Below, in pieces: positions 55,309-63,941 of a stretch of DNA of 64,000 nt. Location of the stretch: NCBI RefSeq assembly GCF_020463795.1, contig NZ_CP080025.1, forward strand, positions 2,911,501 through 2,975,500. The letters are read 5' to 3'. Both the position numbers and the translations under genes were made by a program. Position 1 is the stretch's first letter. Each line of letters starts with the position of its first letter. A model generated the notes under the pieces. The model was given only the letters and a program-made list of their open reading frames with translations, searched no databases and had not been told where the DNA came from. The stretch is from Echinicola marina. GTDB lineage: Bacteria > Bacteroidota > Bacteroidia > Cytophagales > Cyclobacteriaceae.

Positions 55309-56259
55309 TTAAAAGTTGCTTACCAATGAATGGGTCATGGATTCCAGAACATCAAAGGCATTTTCAGCCATGACATTTTCCGAGTCCAAGGTTGGGTTAA
55401 CCTCTACAATTTCCCAACAGCAAACTCTTTTATCTTTTATCAATTCTTCATTTAAATGGATGGCTTCATCTACGCTTAAACCATCCGGTACCGGAGTACC
55501 AGTTCCTTTGGAAATATTGCTATCCATACTATCCACATCAAAGGAAATGTAAATTTGATCGCAGTCTTTTAATAGGGCCAAGGCCTCCTGGGCAACTTCT
55601 GATATTCCTTTTGTTCTCACTTCTTTGGTAGTGAAGTTTTTAATACCATGCTTTTTAATCAATGCATTTTCAGGTTCCTCAGTGTCCCTTACAGAAATAT
55701 AAACGATATCCTCCGCTTTGATCTTTGGAAAATCACCCCCTATTTTTTTGAGTTTCTCCCAATACTGAATTTCTTCTTCTGATGGCGACTTGACCCTGTT
55801 TTCTAGATTGTCTTCCTGGAGACACATGCCTAATGGCATTCCATGCATATTTCCTGAAGGACTGGTATAGGGACTGTGGATATCTGCATGTGCGTCGATC
55901 CAGATCACGCCCAACCTTTTGTCAGGGGCTGCAGATTTTATCCCCATGATACTTCCTGCAGCAGTAGAATGATCTCCTGCTAGAATGATTGGAAACTTTT
56001 TTTCCAATCTTAGGGCCTTGATGGTATCATGGACATTATTGATGACTTCATATACCCCGTCAATGTATTTTGCGTTTGGATAGATATTGTCTTTCCATAG
56101 ATAATTATTGGCATCGGGTACACTGATCGGGTCAAACTTGGTGAAAAAGTTTGACTTTTTGTCCAGGCTGGCGATTTTTAGCGCATCTATTCCTAAACTT
56201 GCGCCTCTGGTGCCTGCTGCCAATTCTGACCTTACTTCTACCAGTTCAATGTTTCTCAT
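55309..56259 (-). CDS. rocF: Arginase
   Basis: A 316-aa ureohydrolase that splits arginine to ornithine and urea. All binuclear manganese motifs are there: AGDHSTAAGSIMG, IDAHADIHSP, SFDVDSMD and, at the end, VEVNPTLDSENVMAENAF. The N-terminus VEVRSELAAGTRGASLGIDAL fits arginase rather than agmatinase or formiminoglutamase. It is first of a unit with argS and gpx. The 700-bp region upstream belongs largely to the divergent SAM-I-like unit. Confidence 0.93.
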   Translation of the reverse strand: MRNIELVEVRSELAAGTRGASLGIDALKIASLDKKSNFFTKFDPISVPDANNYLWKDNIYPNAKYIDGVYEVINNVHDTIKALRLEKKFPIILAGDHSTAAGSIMGIKSAAPDKRLGVIWIDAHADIHSPYTSPSGNMHGMPLGMCLQEDNLENRVKSPSEEEIQYWEKLKKIGGDFPKIKAEDIVYISVRDTEEPENALIKKHGIKNFTTKEVRTKGISEVAQEALALLKDCDQIYISFDVDSMDSNISKGTGTPVPDGLSVDEAIHLNEELIKDKRVCCWEIVEVNPTLDSENVMAENAFDVLESMTHSLVSNF

Positions 56260-56660
56260 GACCTTTTTCTCTTCGGTTTATTTGGGTTGTGGTATACATC
56301 AACCATGGATGTAAAATGATCCCCACAAAAGTAGTTAAAAATGTGCATAAATAGGAAGCGGCTTTAAAATGACTCTTCCAAATATTCATATGTAAGCCTT
56401 GGATGACTATGGTGTAGGTCATATAGGGTGGTTTGATCTAAAGGCTTTCTAAAATATGATCTGCTTTTGCGTAATGAAGAAGGGATTGATAGAATATTTT
56501 TTACGGAAGAAAAATAATTTTAACTCATTTGGCCTTGGAAAAATGTGGTCTGATTGAATGTGGATTAGGTTTTGATTGTCTGAATATTAATGGGGCAATC
56601 ACAATGATGAAAATAAAACCCTACAAAATCTATAGGGATATTAGTAAATTAGAAAAAATG
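56260..56660. other. Non-coding interval upstream of arginase
   Basis: About 400 bp, A+T-rich, with no open frame of note on either strand and no repeat found. It presumably carries the arginase promoter on the minus strand; no consensus pair was recognised. Confidence 0.5.
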
Positions 56661-56663
56661 TTT

Positions 56664-56671
56664 TACCTTTG
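56664..56671 (+). promoter_or_regulatory. -7 element before the SAM-I-like riboswitch
   Basis: TACCTTTG matches TAnnTTTG exactly. Transcription would start near 56677, about 35 nt before the riboswitch helix P1. The -33 position reads TTAG, a weak match to TTTG. Confidence 0.55.
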
Positions 56672-56710
56672 AAGAAGTTATTAGTGAAAAGCCGCTGAGG
56701 TAAGTAGCTA

Positions 56711-56840
56711 ATTTATAAAGAATAGGGGAGAGAACAGGCTCAGTGAACCTATAGCAACCTATCCCTCTCGAACCTTCTTATTGGATGGCGGGGAGAAAAG
56801 GTGCTAAATCCTGCCTAAAACAATTAAAGGATCTATAAAT
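56711..56840 (+). promoter_or_regulatory. SAM-I-like riboswitch aptamer
   Basis: A 130-nt segment with the conserved SAM-I order. P1 pairs ATTTATA (56711-56717) with TATAAAT (56834-56840). AAGAATAGGGGAGAGAACAG, GGCTCAGTGAACC and GCAACC stand where SAM-I has its kink-turn and pseudoknot helix P2. The signature GGTGCTAAATCC (56800-56811) is the J3/4 strand, and P4 pairs ATCCT (56808-56812) with AGGAT (56828-56832). P3 is long and imperfect (about 56760-56798). S-adenosylmethionine is the expected ligand. The 127 nt to the ATG hold a hairpin (56898-56925) but no U-run terminator, so the mechanism is not clear. Confidence 0.75.
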
Positions 56841-56967
56841 GAAAAGGAAGATGGGAACACAGCGAATGCAGGACTACTTATTGAATGGCTCAAAACGCTG
56901 CTGTTGTTGAAAGATCTCAACGCAGCCAAAATTCTAACAACTAATAACAATTTAAAAAAGACATACC

Positions 56968-57459
56968 ATGACAGCTACAGCTTCTAACTATAATACTTCA
57001 GTAATTAATCAAAATACCTTTAGCTTTAAATCTGTAATCAGAAATAATGTACAGGATCAATCCAATATCAATGTGTTTGATTGGTTACAGCAGCATGATG
57101 CAGTTAAAGTAGAAGGAAAGGGGGCTTTTGACTTCGCCAATTTTAAAAATTCCAATAAAAGCTTTCAGGTAGTCTATTTCAGCTTAGATGCTGAATTGGC
57201 TGATCACTATGCATTGTTCAGAGGAATTGTTTTGGCTGGTCAGCCTAAGGAAGTGTTTTTGGAGAATGTTCATGAGAAAAGAAGTTTTTCTTTGAAGTTT
57301 TACAAAAACAACGAGTCAGTAGCCAAAGAATATCTTGAAAAGGTATTTAGAATTGTGAATGAAGAAATCAGGTTCAAGAAAGTGTTGAAAAAAGTGCTTG
57401 TAAATCAAGAAAAACACCGACTTGAAGAAAAATTGTTGCTCAATGAGTTGAGCTTATAG
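56968..57459 (+). CDS. Orphan protein under SAM-I-like riboswitch, unknown
   Basis: A 163-aa soluble protein, no signal peptide or membrane helix. Ser/Asn-rich start, a probable alpha/beta middle (NINVFDWLQQHDAVKVEGKG, FQVVYFSLDAELADHYALFR, GIVLAGQPKEVFLENV) and a Lys/Glu-rich C-terminal helix region (about 115-160, EEIRFKKVLKKVLVNQEKHR) that could be a coiled coil or nucleic-acid-binding tail. No known methionine enzyme is recognised. It is the only gene between a SAM-I-like aptamer and a terminator at 57496, so its link to sulfur or methyl metabolism is by regulation alone. Confidence 0.8.
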   Translation: MTATASNYNTSVINQNTFSFKSVIRNNVQDQSNINVFDWLQQHDAVKVEGKGAFDFANFKNSNKSFQVVYFSLDAELADHYALFRGIVLAGQPKEVFLENVHEKRSFSLKFYKNNESVAKEYLEKVFRIVNEEIRFKKVLKKVLVNQEKHRLEEKLLLNELSL

Positions 57460-57495
57460 AATAAATAATAGACCATTAATAATAACCATACTGAA

Positions 57496-57520
57496 CGCCC
57501 CACTTTATTTAAGTGGGGCG
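57496..57520 (+). terminator. Terminator of the riboswitch unit
   Basis: Perfect 10-bp stem CGCCCCACTT / AAGTGGGGCG with loop TATTT, followed by TTTTGTTGTT. A strong intrinsic terminator 36 bp beyond the stop. Confidence 0.92.
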
Positions 57521-57709
57521 TTTTGTTGTTGGCTGCGGGGTCAATCAATATTTCTGGGGTGAATAATTTCAAGCTTAAATTTTGTCCAATCCTTATTGGA
57601 TTAGACGTAGTTGAAGTCACAGACCTGTCTAGCTAGTCAATTGAGTAAAAGTATGAACTCAGATGAATTATAAATAAATATCCGTGTTCATCTTTATCCA
57701 TCTGTGGTT

Positions 57710-57765
57710 AATAAATAGCGCATAGCTAAAATAGATTGTTTTTCCCTGGCTTTTCGGCTTGGTCC
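57710..57765 (+). repeat. Intergenic direct repeat, copy 1
   Basis: Begins AATAAATAGCGCATA and contains GCTAAAATAGATTGTTTT, then CTTTTCGGCTTGGTCC. The same sequence with a 5-bp insertion and few changes recurs at 57906-57966. Confidence 0.85.
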
Positions 57766-57775
57766 AACCTTGTCC

Positions 57776-57830
57776 CAAAGTAATACCAAAGCTGGGGCAA
57801 AGCTGTATCAAAGCTGGGGTAAAGCTGGGT
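57776..57830 (+). repeat. Tandem array with exact 11-bp period
   Basis: Five consecutive 11-mers: CAAAGTAATAC, CAAAGCTGGGG, CAAAGCTGTAT, CAAAGCTGGGG, TAAAGCTGGGT. The core CAAAGCTGGGG is perfect in two of them. It lies between the two copies of the 60-bp direct repeat. Confidence 0.85.
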
Positions 57831-57905
57831 TTAGCCCTCTTTTTTGTTCAAAAGCTTCCTTTCTGGTCCAGATTTGCAATCTGGCCCCATAAATAAACGG
57901 CATTT

Positions 57906-57966
57906 AATAAATAGCGCATATCAAAGCTAAAATAGATTGTTTTCCCCCATCTTTTCAGCTTGGTCC
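57906..57966 (+). repeat. Intergenic direct repeat, copy 2
   Basis: Second copy of the element at 57710-57765: AATAAATAGCGCATA, then TCAAA inserted, GCTAAAATAGATTGTTTT, and CTTTTCAGCTTGGTCC. Confidence 0.85.
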
Positions 57967-58005
57967 TGGATACGGACTGTTTGTATTTTTTAGTTGAAGC
58001 AAAAA

Positions 58006-58033
58006 GCCCCAAGGCCAGATTTGACCTTAGGGC
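58006..58033 (-). terminator. Terminator of the RND efflux operon
   Basis: On the minus strand GCCCTAAGGTC pairs with GGCCTTGGGGC (one G-U and one mismatch), followed by TTTTTG, 48 bp after the outer-membrane gene. It closes the three-gene efflux unit. Confidence 0.8.
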
Positions 58034-58080
58034 GTTTAGTTGGTTTAGGGTATGTTTTTGTTGGAGATGAGTCTGTGTTA

Positions 58081-59577
58081 TCATTTCCAGCCGCCACCCA
58101 AACTTCTGTACAACTCTATATTGGCGATAAGTAATTGCATTTTTACATCTACCATATAGAGTTCAGTGTCCAGGGCATTGCTTTGGGCATTGATCACTTC
58201 TAGATAATTGGCATAACCACTACTAAATAATAAATAGGAGTCTCTTACTGCTCTTCTGGAATTTTTTAGCCTTTCTTTGGCAATATTGTATTCCTCTTCG
58301 GCCTTTTGAATACTGATGAGTTTGTTGGAGATTTCTGTGACAGCTCCGATGACTTTTTCTCGAAAGGCCAATTCAGCATTGTCCCTTTCTATCAGTGATA
58401 CTTTATAATTAGTTTTTAACTTTCTGTTTTGGAAGACAGGCTGGGTCAATGAACCAACAAATCTGCCGAATAAGGCTGTAGGGCTAAAAATGTCACCGGC
58501 GTTCAAGGCGTCAAAGCCTATATCAGCCCCGATTTTCAATGACGGGTAGCGCATGGCTTGGGCAATGCCCACATCAGCATTGGCCGAGATAAGGTTCATT
58601 TCTGAGGCAATCACATCCGGTCGATTTCTGACTAATTCCATGGGTACGCCTACTGCAATTTCACTTAGCAGCTGGATGTCTGCCAAATCCCTTTTTACCA
58701 GGAATTTTTCGCCTGGATATTCTCCCAAAAGCTGACTTAGGTTGTTTTCCTGAATGGCGATTTGTTTCTCGATTTGTGGAACTAGTGAAGCGGAAATCAG
58801 TTTCTGAGATTCCGTCTGTGTGATGGCCAATGAAGAAACCATGCCTGAGGCATATTGGAGTTCCACTATACTTAACGTGGAGTCATTTAGCCTGAGGTTA
58901 AATTCTGCTACATCCAGCTGTTCCTTGAGCATCATCAGTTTATAATATGCAGTGGCAATTTGTGCGGTAAGATCCGTCTTTACTGCTTTTTGGAAGGATT
59001 CCTGCTGCATCAATTTGGCGAGGCTAGACTCCTTTTCTCTCCTGAATTTTCCCCATAGATCTATCTCCCAGTTGGACTGCATGGAAAACATATTTCTTGA
59101 CCGCTCCAAAAACCATTGCGATGGAGGATTTTCTACACCCTCATAATGTTTGTTATTGGGGCGTGCATAGGATTGATCAGAAAACCTTCGGGACTCATAG
59201 CTCGGACCCACTGCAATTTCAGGAAAGAAATTGGCTTTGGATTTTTTAAGATATTCCTCAGCTATTTTCATTTGACCATTTGCTTGCTGTAAGCCAGGGT
59301 TGTTTTGCATTCCCTTATTGATCAGCTTGACCAAGATACTGTCTTCAAAGAACTCTTCCCAAGTCAATTCAGCAATATTCCTTATAGCAGCTGTTTTAGC
59401 TGTGGAATCTACCTGAACAGAGTCAGAGTCTACATGCCGAAAAGTAGCAGGTAAATTCAAGTCGGGTTTCACATAGTTTTTACCTGCTTTACATCCCGTC
59501 AAAATCACAATGCCCAGGATAATGATCAATAGAGACGAAACAGGACTCGATTTATATCTATCTAATTTGTTTCTCAT
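58081..59577 (-). CDS. Outer membrane factor lipoprotein of RND efflux system (NodT/OprM family)
   Basis: A 498-aa OMF with lipobox ILTGC (Cys29) and the family opening YVKPDLNLPATFR. Two TolC-type repeats follow, with TAYYKLMMLKEQLDVAEFNL, RNRPDVIASEMNLISANADV (the typical repeat junction) and SGYANYLEVINAQ near the end. It forms the outer-membrane duct of the pump encoded 2 bp upstream. It is last in the operon before the terminator. Confidence 0.94.
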   Translation of the reverse strand: MRNKLDRYKSSPVSSLLIIILGIVILTGCKAGKNYVKPDLNLPATFRHVDSDSVQVDSTAKTAAIRNIAELTWEEFFEDSILVKLINKGMQNNPGLQQANGQMKIAEEYLKKSKANFFPEIAVGPSYESRRFSDQSYARPNNKHYEGVENPPSQWFLERSRNMFSMQSNWEIDLWGKFRREKESSLAKLMQQESFQKAVKTDLTAQIATAYYKLMMLKEQLDVAEFNLRLNDSTLSIVELQYASGMVSSLAITQTESQKLISASLVPQIEKQIAIQENNLSQLLGEYPGEKFLVKRDLADIQLLSEIAVGVPMELVRNRPDVIASEMNLISANADVGIAQAMRYPSLKIGADIGFDALNAGDIFSPTALFGRFVGSLTQPVFQNRKLKTNYKVSLIERDNAELAFREKVIGAVTEISNKLISIQKAEEEYNIAKERLKNSRRAVRDSYLLFSSGYANYLEVINAQSNALDTELYMVDVKMQLLIANIELYRSLGGGWK

Positions 59578-59579
59578 AA

Positions 59580-62500
59580 TTAAGCTGTAGCTGGTTCAAG
59601 CTGCTTTACTTTTCCACTTACTTTTTCATGGATGATTTGGAAGATCATGTATAAACTTGGGATGATGAAAATCCCCAAAATCATTCCGGCGAACATGCCT
59701 CCTGCTGCACCTACGCTGACAGACTCGTTTCCAACAGCTGAGGCACCTTCTGTCCACATCAGAGGAATCAATCCAGCGATGAAAGCAAAAGAAGTCATAA
59801 TGATCGGTCTGATCCTTAATCTTGCCGCTTCTACGGCTGCATCAAATATGGAAAAACCTTCTTTTCGCTTTTGATTGGCAAACTCAACAATCAATATGGC
59901 GTTTTTTGCCAATAGTCCGATGAGCATGATCAAACTCACCTGTACGTATATATTATTGTTGATACCGGCCAGGTTGATGGCGATAAAAACACCCAGAAGC
60001 CCACATGGTAAAGAAAACAATACCGCAAATGGGAGGAAATAACTCTCATACTGTGCAGCGAGCAGGAAGTAGACAAATACCAAGCTGAGTATGAAAATTA
60101 CCGCGGTTTGTACTCCAGAGCTTTTTTCTTCCAAACTCATTCCTGTCCACTCATAGCTATAATTATTAGAGAGTTCGGTTTCTGCCAATTTTTCAATGGC
60201 GTTCATGGCATCTCCGGAACTATAGCCTTCAGCCGGTGTAGCATTGATCGTAATGGAATTGAACAGGTTGTATCGGTTCACGATTTCCGGACCATAGACC
60301 CTTTTTAGTGTGATAAGCGTGTTGACCGGAACCATTTCACCTTTGTTGTTCCTGACGAAAATGGCATCCATGGATTGAAGATCCTCACGGTAAGCTACAT
60401 CCGCTTGCATATAAACCCTGTATTGCCTTCCAAACTTATTGAAGTCTCCAGATTGCACCCTCCCAAAATAACTTTGGATGGAACGCATCATGTCCTGCAC
60501 TTCTACGCCCATGCTCTTTGCCTTTACATAATCGATTTCTACCTCATATTGTGGGTAATTGGCATTGAAGCTGGTAAAAGCGTCTTCTATTTCAGGAGCT
60601 TCCATAAGCTTTTGGATAAAGGCGTCAGCTGTAGCACTGAATTCAGTGAAGCTTTCACCAACCCTGTCTTGAATAACCATCTCAAGTCCATTGAACTCAC
60701 CAAAACCTTGAACAGTTGGTCTGGAGAAGACATTGATTTTTGCTTCATCGATGTCTTTCATCCTGTTCATTAAATCCAGCTTAAGGGCATCTAGATCCTT
60801 CACCTCTCCACGCTCAGATTTGGGTTTTAAGGAAATATACCCCATTGCAAAGGATGGGCTTCGCGCATTTTCAATGACATTAAAGCCTGATACACTGTTC
60901 ACGGTCAAAACCGCTGGATGATTTCTAAGTATCGAATCGGCTTCCTGTAGTGGCTGCCTGGTCCTGTGCAGGGAAGAACCTGGGGGCATTACCAGTGAAT
61001 ATGTCAAGAAACTGTCGTCTTCAGAAGGAATAAAGGCGCTTGGAGTGTTTTTGAATAAGAAAACCGTCAAGGCCAATATCAAAACCAGCCCCGAAATAGC
61101 CACGGTCCTCTTTTCCAAAAACCACTTTACGATTTTTACATACCGGTGAGTGAAAGATTCGAAACCTGTTTCAAAAGCAGTGAAGAGCCTCTTTTGGACT
61201 CTTTTTACTTTTGGGAGATCCTTATCCTCGACTTCTTTTTCAGGCTTTAGAATAAGCGCACAAAGCACAGGACTTAGCGTAAGTGCATTGACTGCTGAAA
61301 TTAATATGGCAAATATTAAAGTGAAGGCAAATTGTCTATAGAACATTCCAACGGGACCTTCCAAAAAGCCTACAGGAACAAATACTGCTGCCATAACGAT
61401 GGTGATGGAAATGATCGCAGAGGAAATTTCCTTCATGGCTGAAATAGTAGCCTTTTTCGGAGGCAATCGATCGTGCGTCAATTTGTGGTGGACAGCTTCT
61501 ACCACCACGATGGCATCATCCACCACTATACCGATCGCCAACACCATGGCAAACATGGTCAATACATTGATGGAGAATCCCAATAACTGTAAGAAGAAGA
61601 AGGTACCGATAAGTGAAACCGGTATGGCTATGGCCGGAATGATTGTAGATCTGAAGTCCTGCAAGAAGATAAACACCACAATAAACACCAGAATAAAGGC
61701 TTCCACAATGGTGTGAATTACCTGGTCCATTGATTCGTCAATCTGATTTCTTACCGAATAAGAAATATTATAAGTGATGCCTTCAGGAAAGTTTTTGGAG
61801 ATGCGTTCCATGACCTTCCTGATCTCTTCATCTATTTCTTTGGCATTCGAATCGTTGGTTTGCGTGATATTGATGGTGGCTGCAGGCCTGCCATCTACGG
61901 TGTTGTCACTGGCCAGGTTGGTGGCACCCAATTCGATTCTGGCAATATCCCTTAGGTAAAGGATGGAACCGTCTTTTCTGGATTTGATGACAATATTTTC
62001 ATACTGCTCTGGAGTATTGAACCTGCCTTTATGCTTGATGACTGTTTCAAAGACTTCCTCTGAAGTTTCTCCAAATTTTCCAGGAGCTGCTTCAAAGTTC
62101 TGGTCATTGATCTGACTGACTACATCTTGTGGTACCAAACCGTAAAGCGCGAGCTTTTCAGGGTTTAGCCAAATCCTCATGGAATAGTTTCTTCTCCCTA
62201 CAAAAGAGGCTTGTGCCACACCTTCAACCCTTAAAAGTTCTCTCTTAACATCAATTCTGGAGAATCCCTGGATAAAGGTTTCGTCATAGGGGCTGTCTTC
62301 ATCCTCTGTAAAAATATTGATGGTCATGATATTACCTGTAAGTCTTTTCAATACAGACAAGCCTTCTTTGACCACTTCAGGAGGTAGATCACCGGTAACT
62401 GCAGAGACCCTGTTCTGGACGTTTACAGTGGCCATATCAGGATCAGTTCCTGGTTTGAAATAAATATTGATGCTTCCCCGTCCAGAGTTGGTTGATTTGG

Positions 62501-62738
62501 AACGGATATAGGTCATGTTTTCCACGCCGTTGATGGCTTCCTCCAATGGTGTCATGACCGAAGTCGCCAAGGTCTCTGCATTACTGCCTGGGTAATATAC
62601 ACCCACCCTTACACTGGGAGGGGCAATATCTGGGAATCGGGCTACAGGTAGTCTTAAAAGGCCAATTATCCCCGTTAAGACGATCAATATTGAAATTACT
62701 GAGGCAAAAATCGGCCTGTCGATGATAAATTTTATCAT
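59580..62738 (-). CDS. RND multidrug efflux permease (HAE1/AcrB family)
   Basis: A 1052-aa inner-membrane pump with 12 helices and two large periplasmic loops. Start MIKFIIDRPIFASVISILIV and PVARFPDIAPPSV are typical. The proton-relay motif is GIVVDDAIVVVEAV (helix 4) with its partner Lys in the helix 10 region; GLLAKNAILIVEFANQ is the second repeat. It takes substrates from the periplasm and exports drugs, dyes or detergents. It is unlike the CusA pump at 14053, which is of the metal type. It lies 2 bp from the OMF gene. Confidence 0.96.
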   Translation of the reverse strand: MIKFIIDRPIFASVISILIVLTGIIGLLRLPVARFPDIAPPSVRVGVYYPGSNAETLATSVMTPLEEAINGVENMTYIRSKSTNSGRGSINIYFKPGTDPDMATVNVQNRVSAVTGDLPPEVVKEGLSVLKRLTGNIMTINIFTEDEDSPYDETFIQGFSRIDVKRELLRVEGVAQASFVGRRNYSMRIWLNPEKLALYGLVPQDVVSQINDQNFEAAPGKFGETSEEVFETVIKHKGRFNTPEQYENIVIKSRKDGSILYLRDIARIELGATNLASDNTVDGRPAATINITQTNDSNAKEIDEEIRKVMERISKNFPEGITYNISYSVRNQIDESMDQVIHTIVEAFILVFIVVFIFLQDFRSTIIPAIAIPVSLIGTFFFLQLLGFSINVLTMFAMVLAIGIVVDDAIVVVEAVHHKLTHDRLPPKKATISAMKEISSAIISITIVMAAVFVPVGFLEGPVGMFYRQFAFTLIFAILISAVNALTLSPVLCALILKPEKEVEDKDLPKVKRVQKRLFTAFETGFESFTHRYVKIVKWFLEKRTVAISGLVLILALTVFLFKNTPSAFIPSEDDSFLTYSLVMPPGSSLHRTRQPLQEADSILRNHPAVLTVNSVSGFNVIENARSPSFAMGYISLKPKSERGEVKDLDALKLDLMNRMKDIDEAKINVFSRPTVQGFGEFNGLEMVIQDRVGESFTEFSATADAFIQKLMEAPEIEDAFTSFNANYPQYEVEIDYVKAKSMGVEVQDMMRSIQSYFGRVQSGDFNKFGRQYRVYMQADVAYREDLQSMDAIFVRNNKGEMVPVNTLITLKRVYGPEIVNRYNLFNSITINATPAEGYSSGDAMNAIEKLAETELSNNYSYEWTGMSLEEKSSGVQTAVIFILSLVFVYFLLAAQYESYFLPFAVLFSLPCGLLGVFIAINLAGINNNIYVQVSLIMLIGLLAKNAILIVEFANQKRKEGFSIFDAAVEAARLRIRPIIMTSFAFIAGLIPLMWTEGASAVGNESVSVGAAGGMFAGMILGIFIIPSLYMIFQIIHEKVSGKVKQLEPATA

Positions 62739-62786
62739 TTAGCTAGTTTCTTAGTTAATAAAAGAGATGTTTGCTGCCTGAGGAAA

Positions 62787-63941
62787 TTATTTTTTGGCGA
62801 GTCTCTTATCGTGTTCAGGTAGGATCTTCATTCCGTTACTGATTTTGCTGATGCCTGATAGCACAATGGTTTGGTCTTCATTAAGGCCACTTCCTTTGAC
62901 AATAAAGTTTTTTCCGGATTTTCCTTCTGGGGATATTTCCTTCATTTTTACTGTGTTATCATCTTGAAGTAGGTACACAAATGTTTTGTTTTGTACCTGG
63001 TAGGTGGCTTTTTGTGGGATCAAGAACACATCTGAATGTATTTGCTCAAGGATAATCTTTCCTGTATTACCACTTCTGACCAGTTTTTCTGGGTTTTTGA
63101 AGCTGGCACGCATGGTGATGGTACCTGTGGAAGGGTCTATTTCTCCTCCGTCAGCATCTATTTGGCCTTTGTGTTCATAGGTGCTTCCATCTGCCAAAAT
63201 CAACTTAACCTCTGGTTTCATGTAATAGTCAGCAGTGCTATCTGCACGCATTCTTTTGTACTTCAGGTAGTTGGATTCACTCATGGAGAAATATACATAT
63301 ACCTCGCTAATATCCGAAAGGTTAGTGACGGGTTGAGGGTCATTTTTGGTGACCAAGTTTCCCACTCTTTTAGGTATTCTGCCAATATAACCGCTTACAG
63401 GAGCCTTTATTTTAGTGAAGCCTACGTTTAGTCTGGAGGTAGCTTCCAACGCTTTTGATTGGGCCAAAGAAGCCTTGGCTACTTCAAGGTCCGACTGGGC
63501 AGTCCTCAACTGGACTTCAGAGATGACATCATGGTCTACCAGTGGTTTTAATCTTTCCAGCTCGATTTTCGCATTCTCTAATTTGGCTTCTTCTACCTCT
63601 ACTGCTGCATGGGCATTTTTAAGGTTTTCCATGTATGGGCTTGCATTTACCGTAAAAAGCAGTTGGCCTTTTTCCACATAGTCACCTTCATCCACATGGA
63701 TTTGATCCAGTAGACCTTCAACTTGTGGGCGGATTTCCACATTTACCTTGCCTTCAATTGAACCCAAATATTCGAAGTTGATCACTGCCGTGTCTTTTTC
63801 TAATGGTAGAACAGAGAGCGAAAGTAGTTCTTCTTCTATCTCTTTTCCCTCTGTATTGCAAGAGATGCAAATTCCCGAAGTCAAGGCGATCACAGGCAGG
63901 ATTGCCCAGGTCTTTAATGTTTTAAGTATGCTACAATTCAT
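62787..63941 (-). CDS. RND periplasmic adaptor lipoprotein (AcrA/MexE family)
   Basis: A 384-aa adaptor. Signal peptide with lipobox ISC (Cys28, after TSGICISC). Core: lipoyl half-motifs VNVEIRPQVEGLLDQIHVDE and KAPVSGYIGRIPKRVG, a helical hairpin (about 100-165), beta-barrel and membrane-proximal domain. It is first of the operon adaptor-permease-OMF. The 59 bp to the window edge hold its upstream region; no promoter element stands out and no regulator gene is visible. Confidence 0.94.
   Translation of the reverse strand: MNCSILKTLKTWAILPVIALTSGICISCNTEGKEIEEELLSLSVLPLEKDTAVINFEYLGSIEGKVNVEIRPQVEGLLDQIHVDEGDYVEKGQLLFTVNASPYMENLKNAHAAVEVEEAKLENAKIELERLKPLVDHDVISEVQLRTAQSDLEVAKASLAQSKALEATSRLNVGFTKIKAPVSGYIGRIPKRVGNLVTKNDPQPVTNLSDISEVYVYFSMSESNYLKYKRMRADSTADYYMKPEVKLILADGSTYEHKGQIDADGGEIDPSTGTITMRASFKNPEKLVRSGNTGKIILEQIHSDVFLIPQKATYQVQNKTFVYLLQDDNTVKMKEISPEGKSGKNFIVKGSGLNEDQTIVLSGISKISNGMKILPEHDKRLAKK

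Larger units (their letters stand above)
57521..58005. other. Non-coding interval rich in short repeats
   Basis: About 485 bp with no supported gene; a 78-codon minus frame at 57848-58084 spans repeats and terminator and looks accidental. It contains a stretch of 10-mers (57681-57710: CCGTGTTCAT, CTTTATCCAT, CTGTGGTTAA), a direct repeat (57710-57765 and 57906-57966) and an 11-bp-period array (57776-57830). TCACAGACCTGTCT at 57617-57630 also recalls the start of the element at 423 and 775. Confidence 0.6.

Noticed and set aside
56711-56967. Cobalamin riboswitch, prompted by GGGAACACAG and GCAGGACT at 56853-56874
   Set aside because: No B12-box was found, whereas P1, P4 and the core strands fit SAM-I.
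57848-58084. 78-codon minus frame beyond the efflux operon
   Set aside because: It runs through the direct repeat and the operon terminator and has no coding character.
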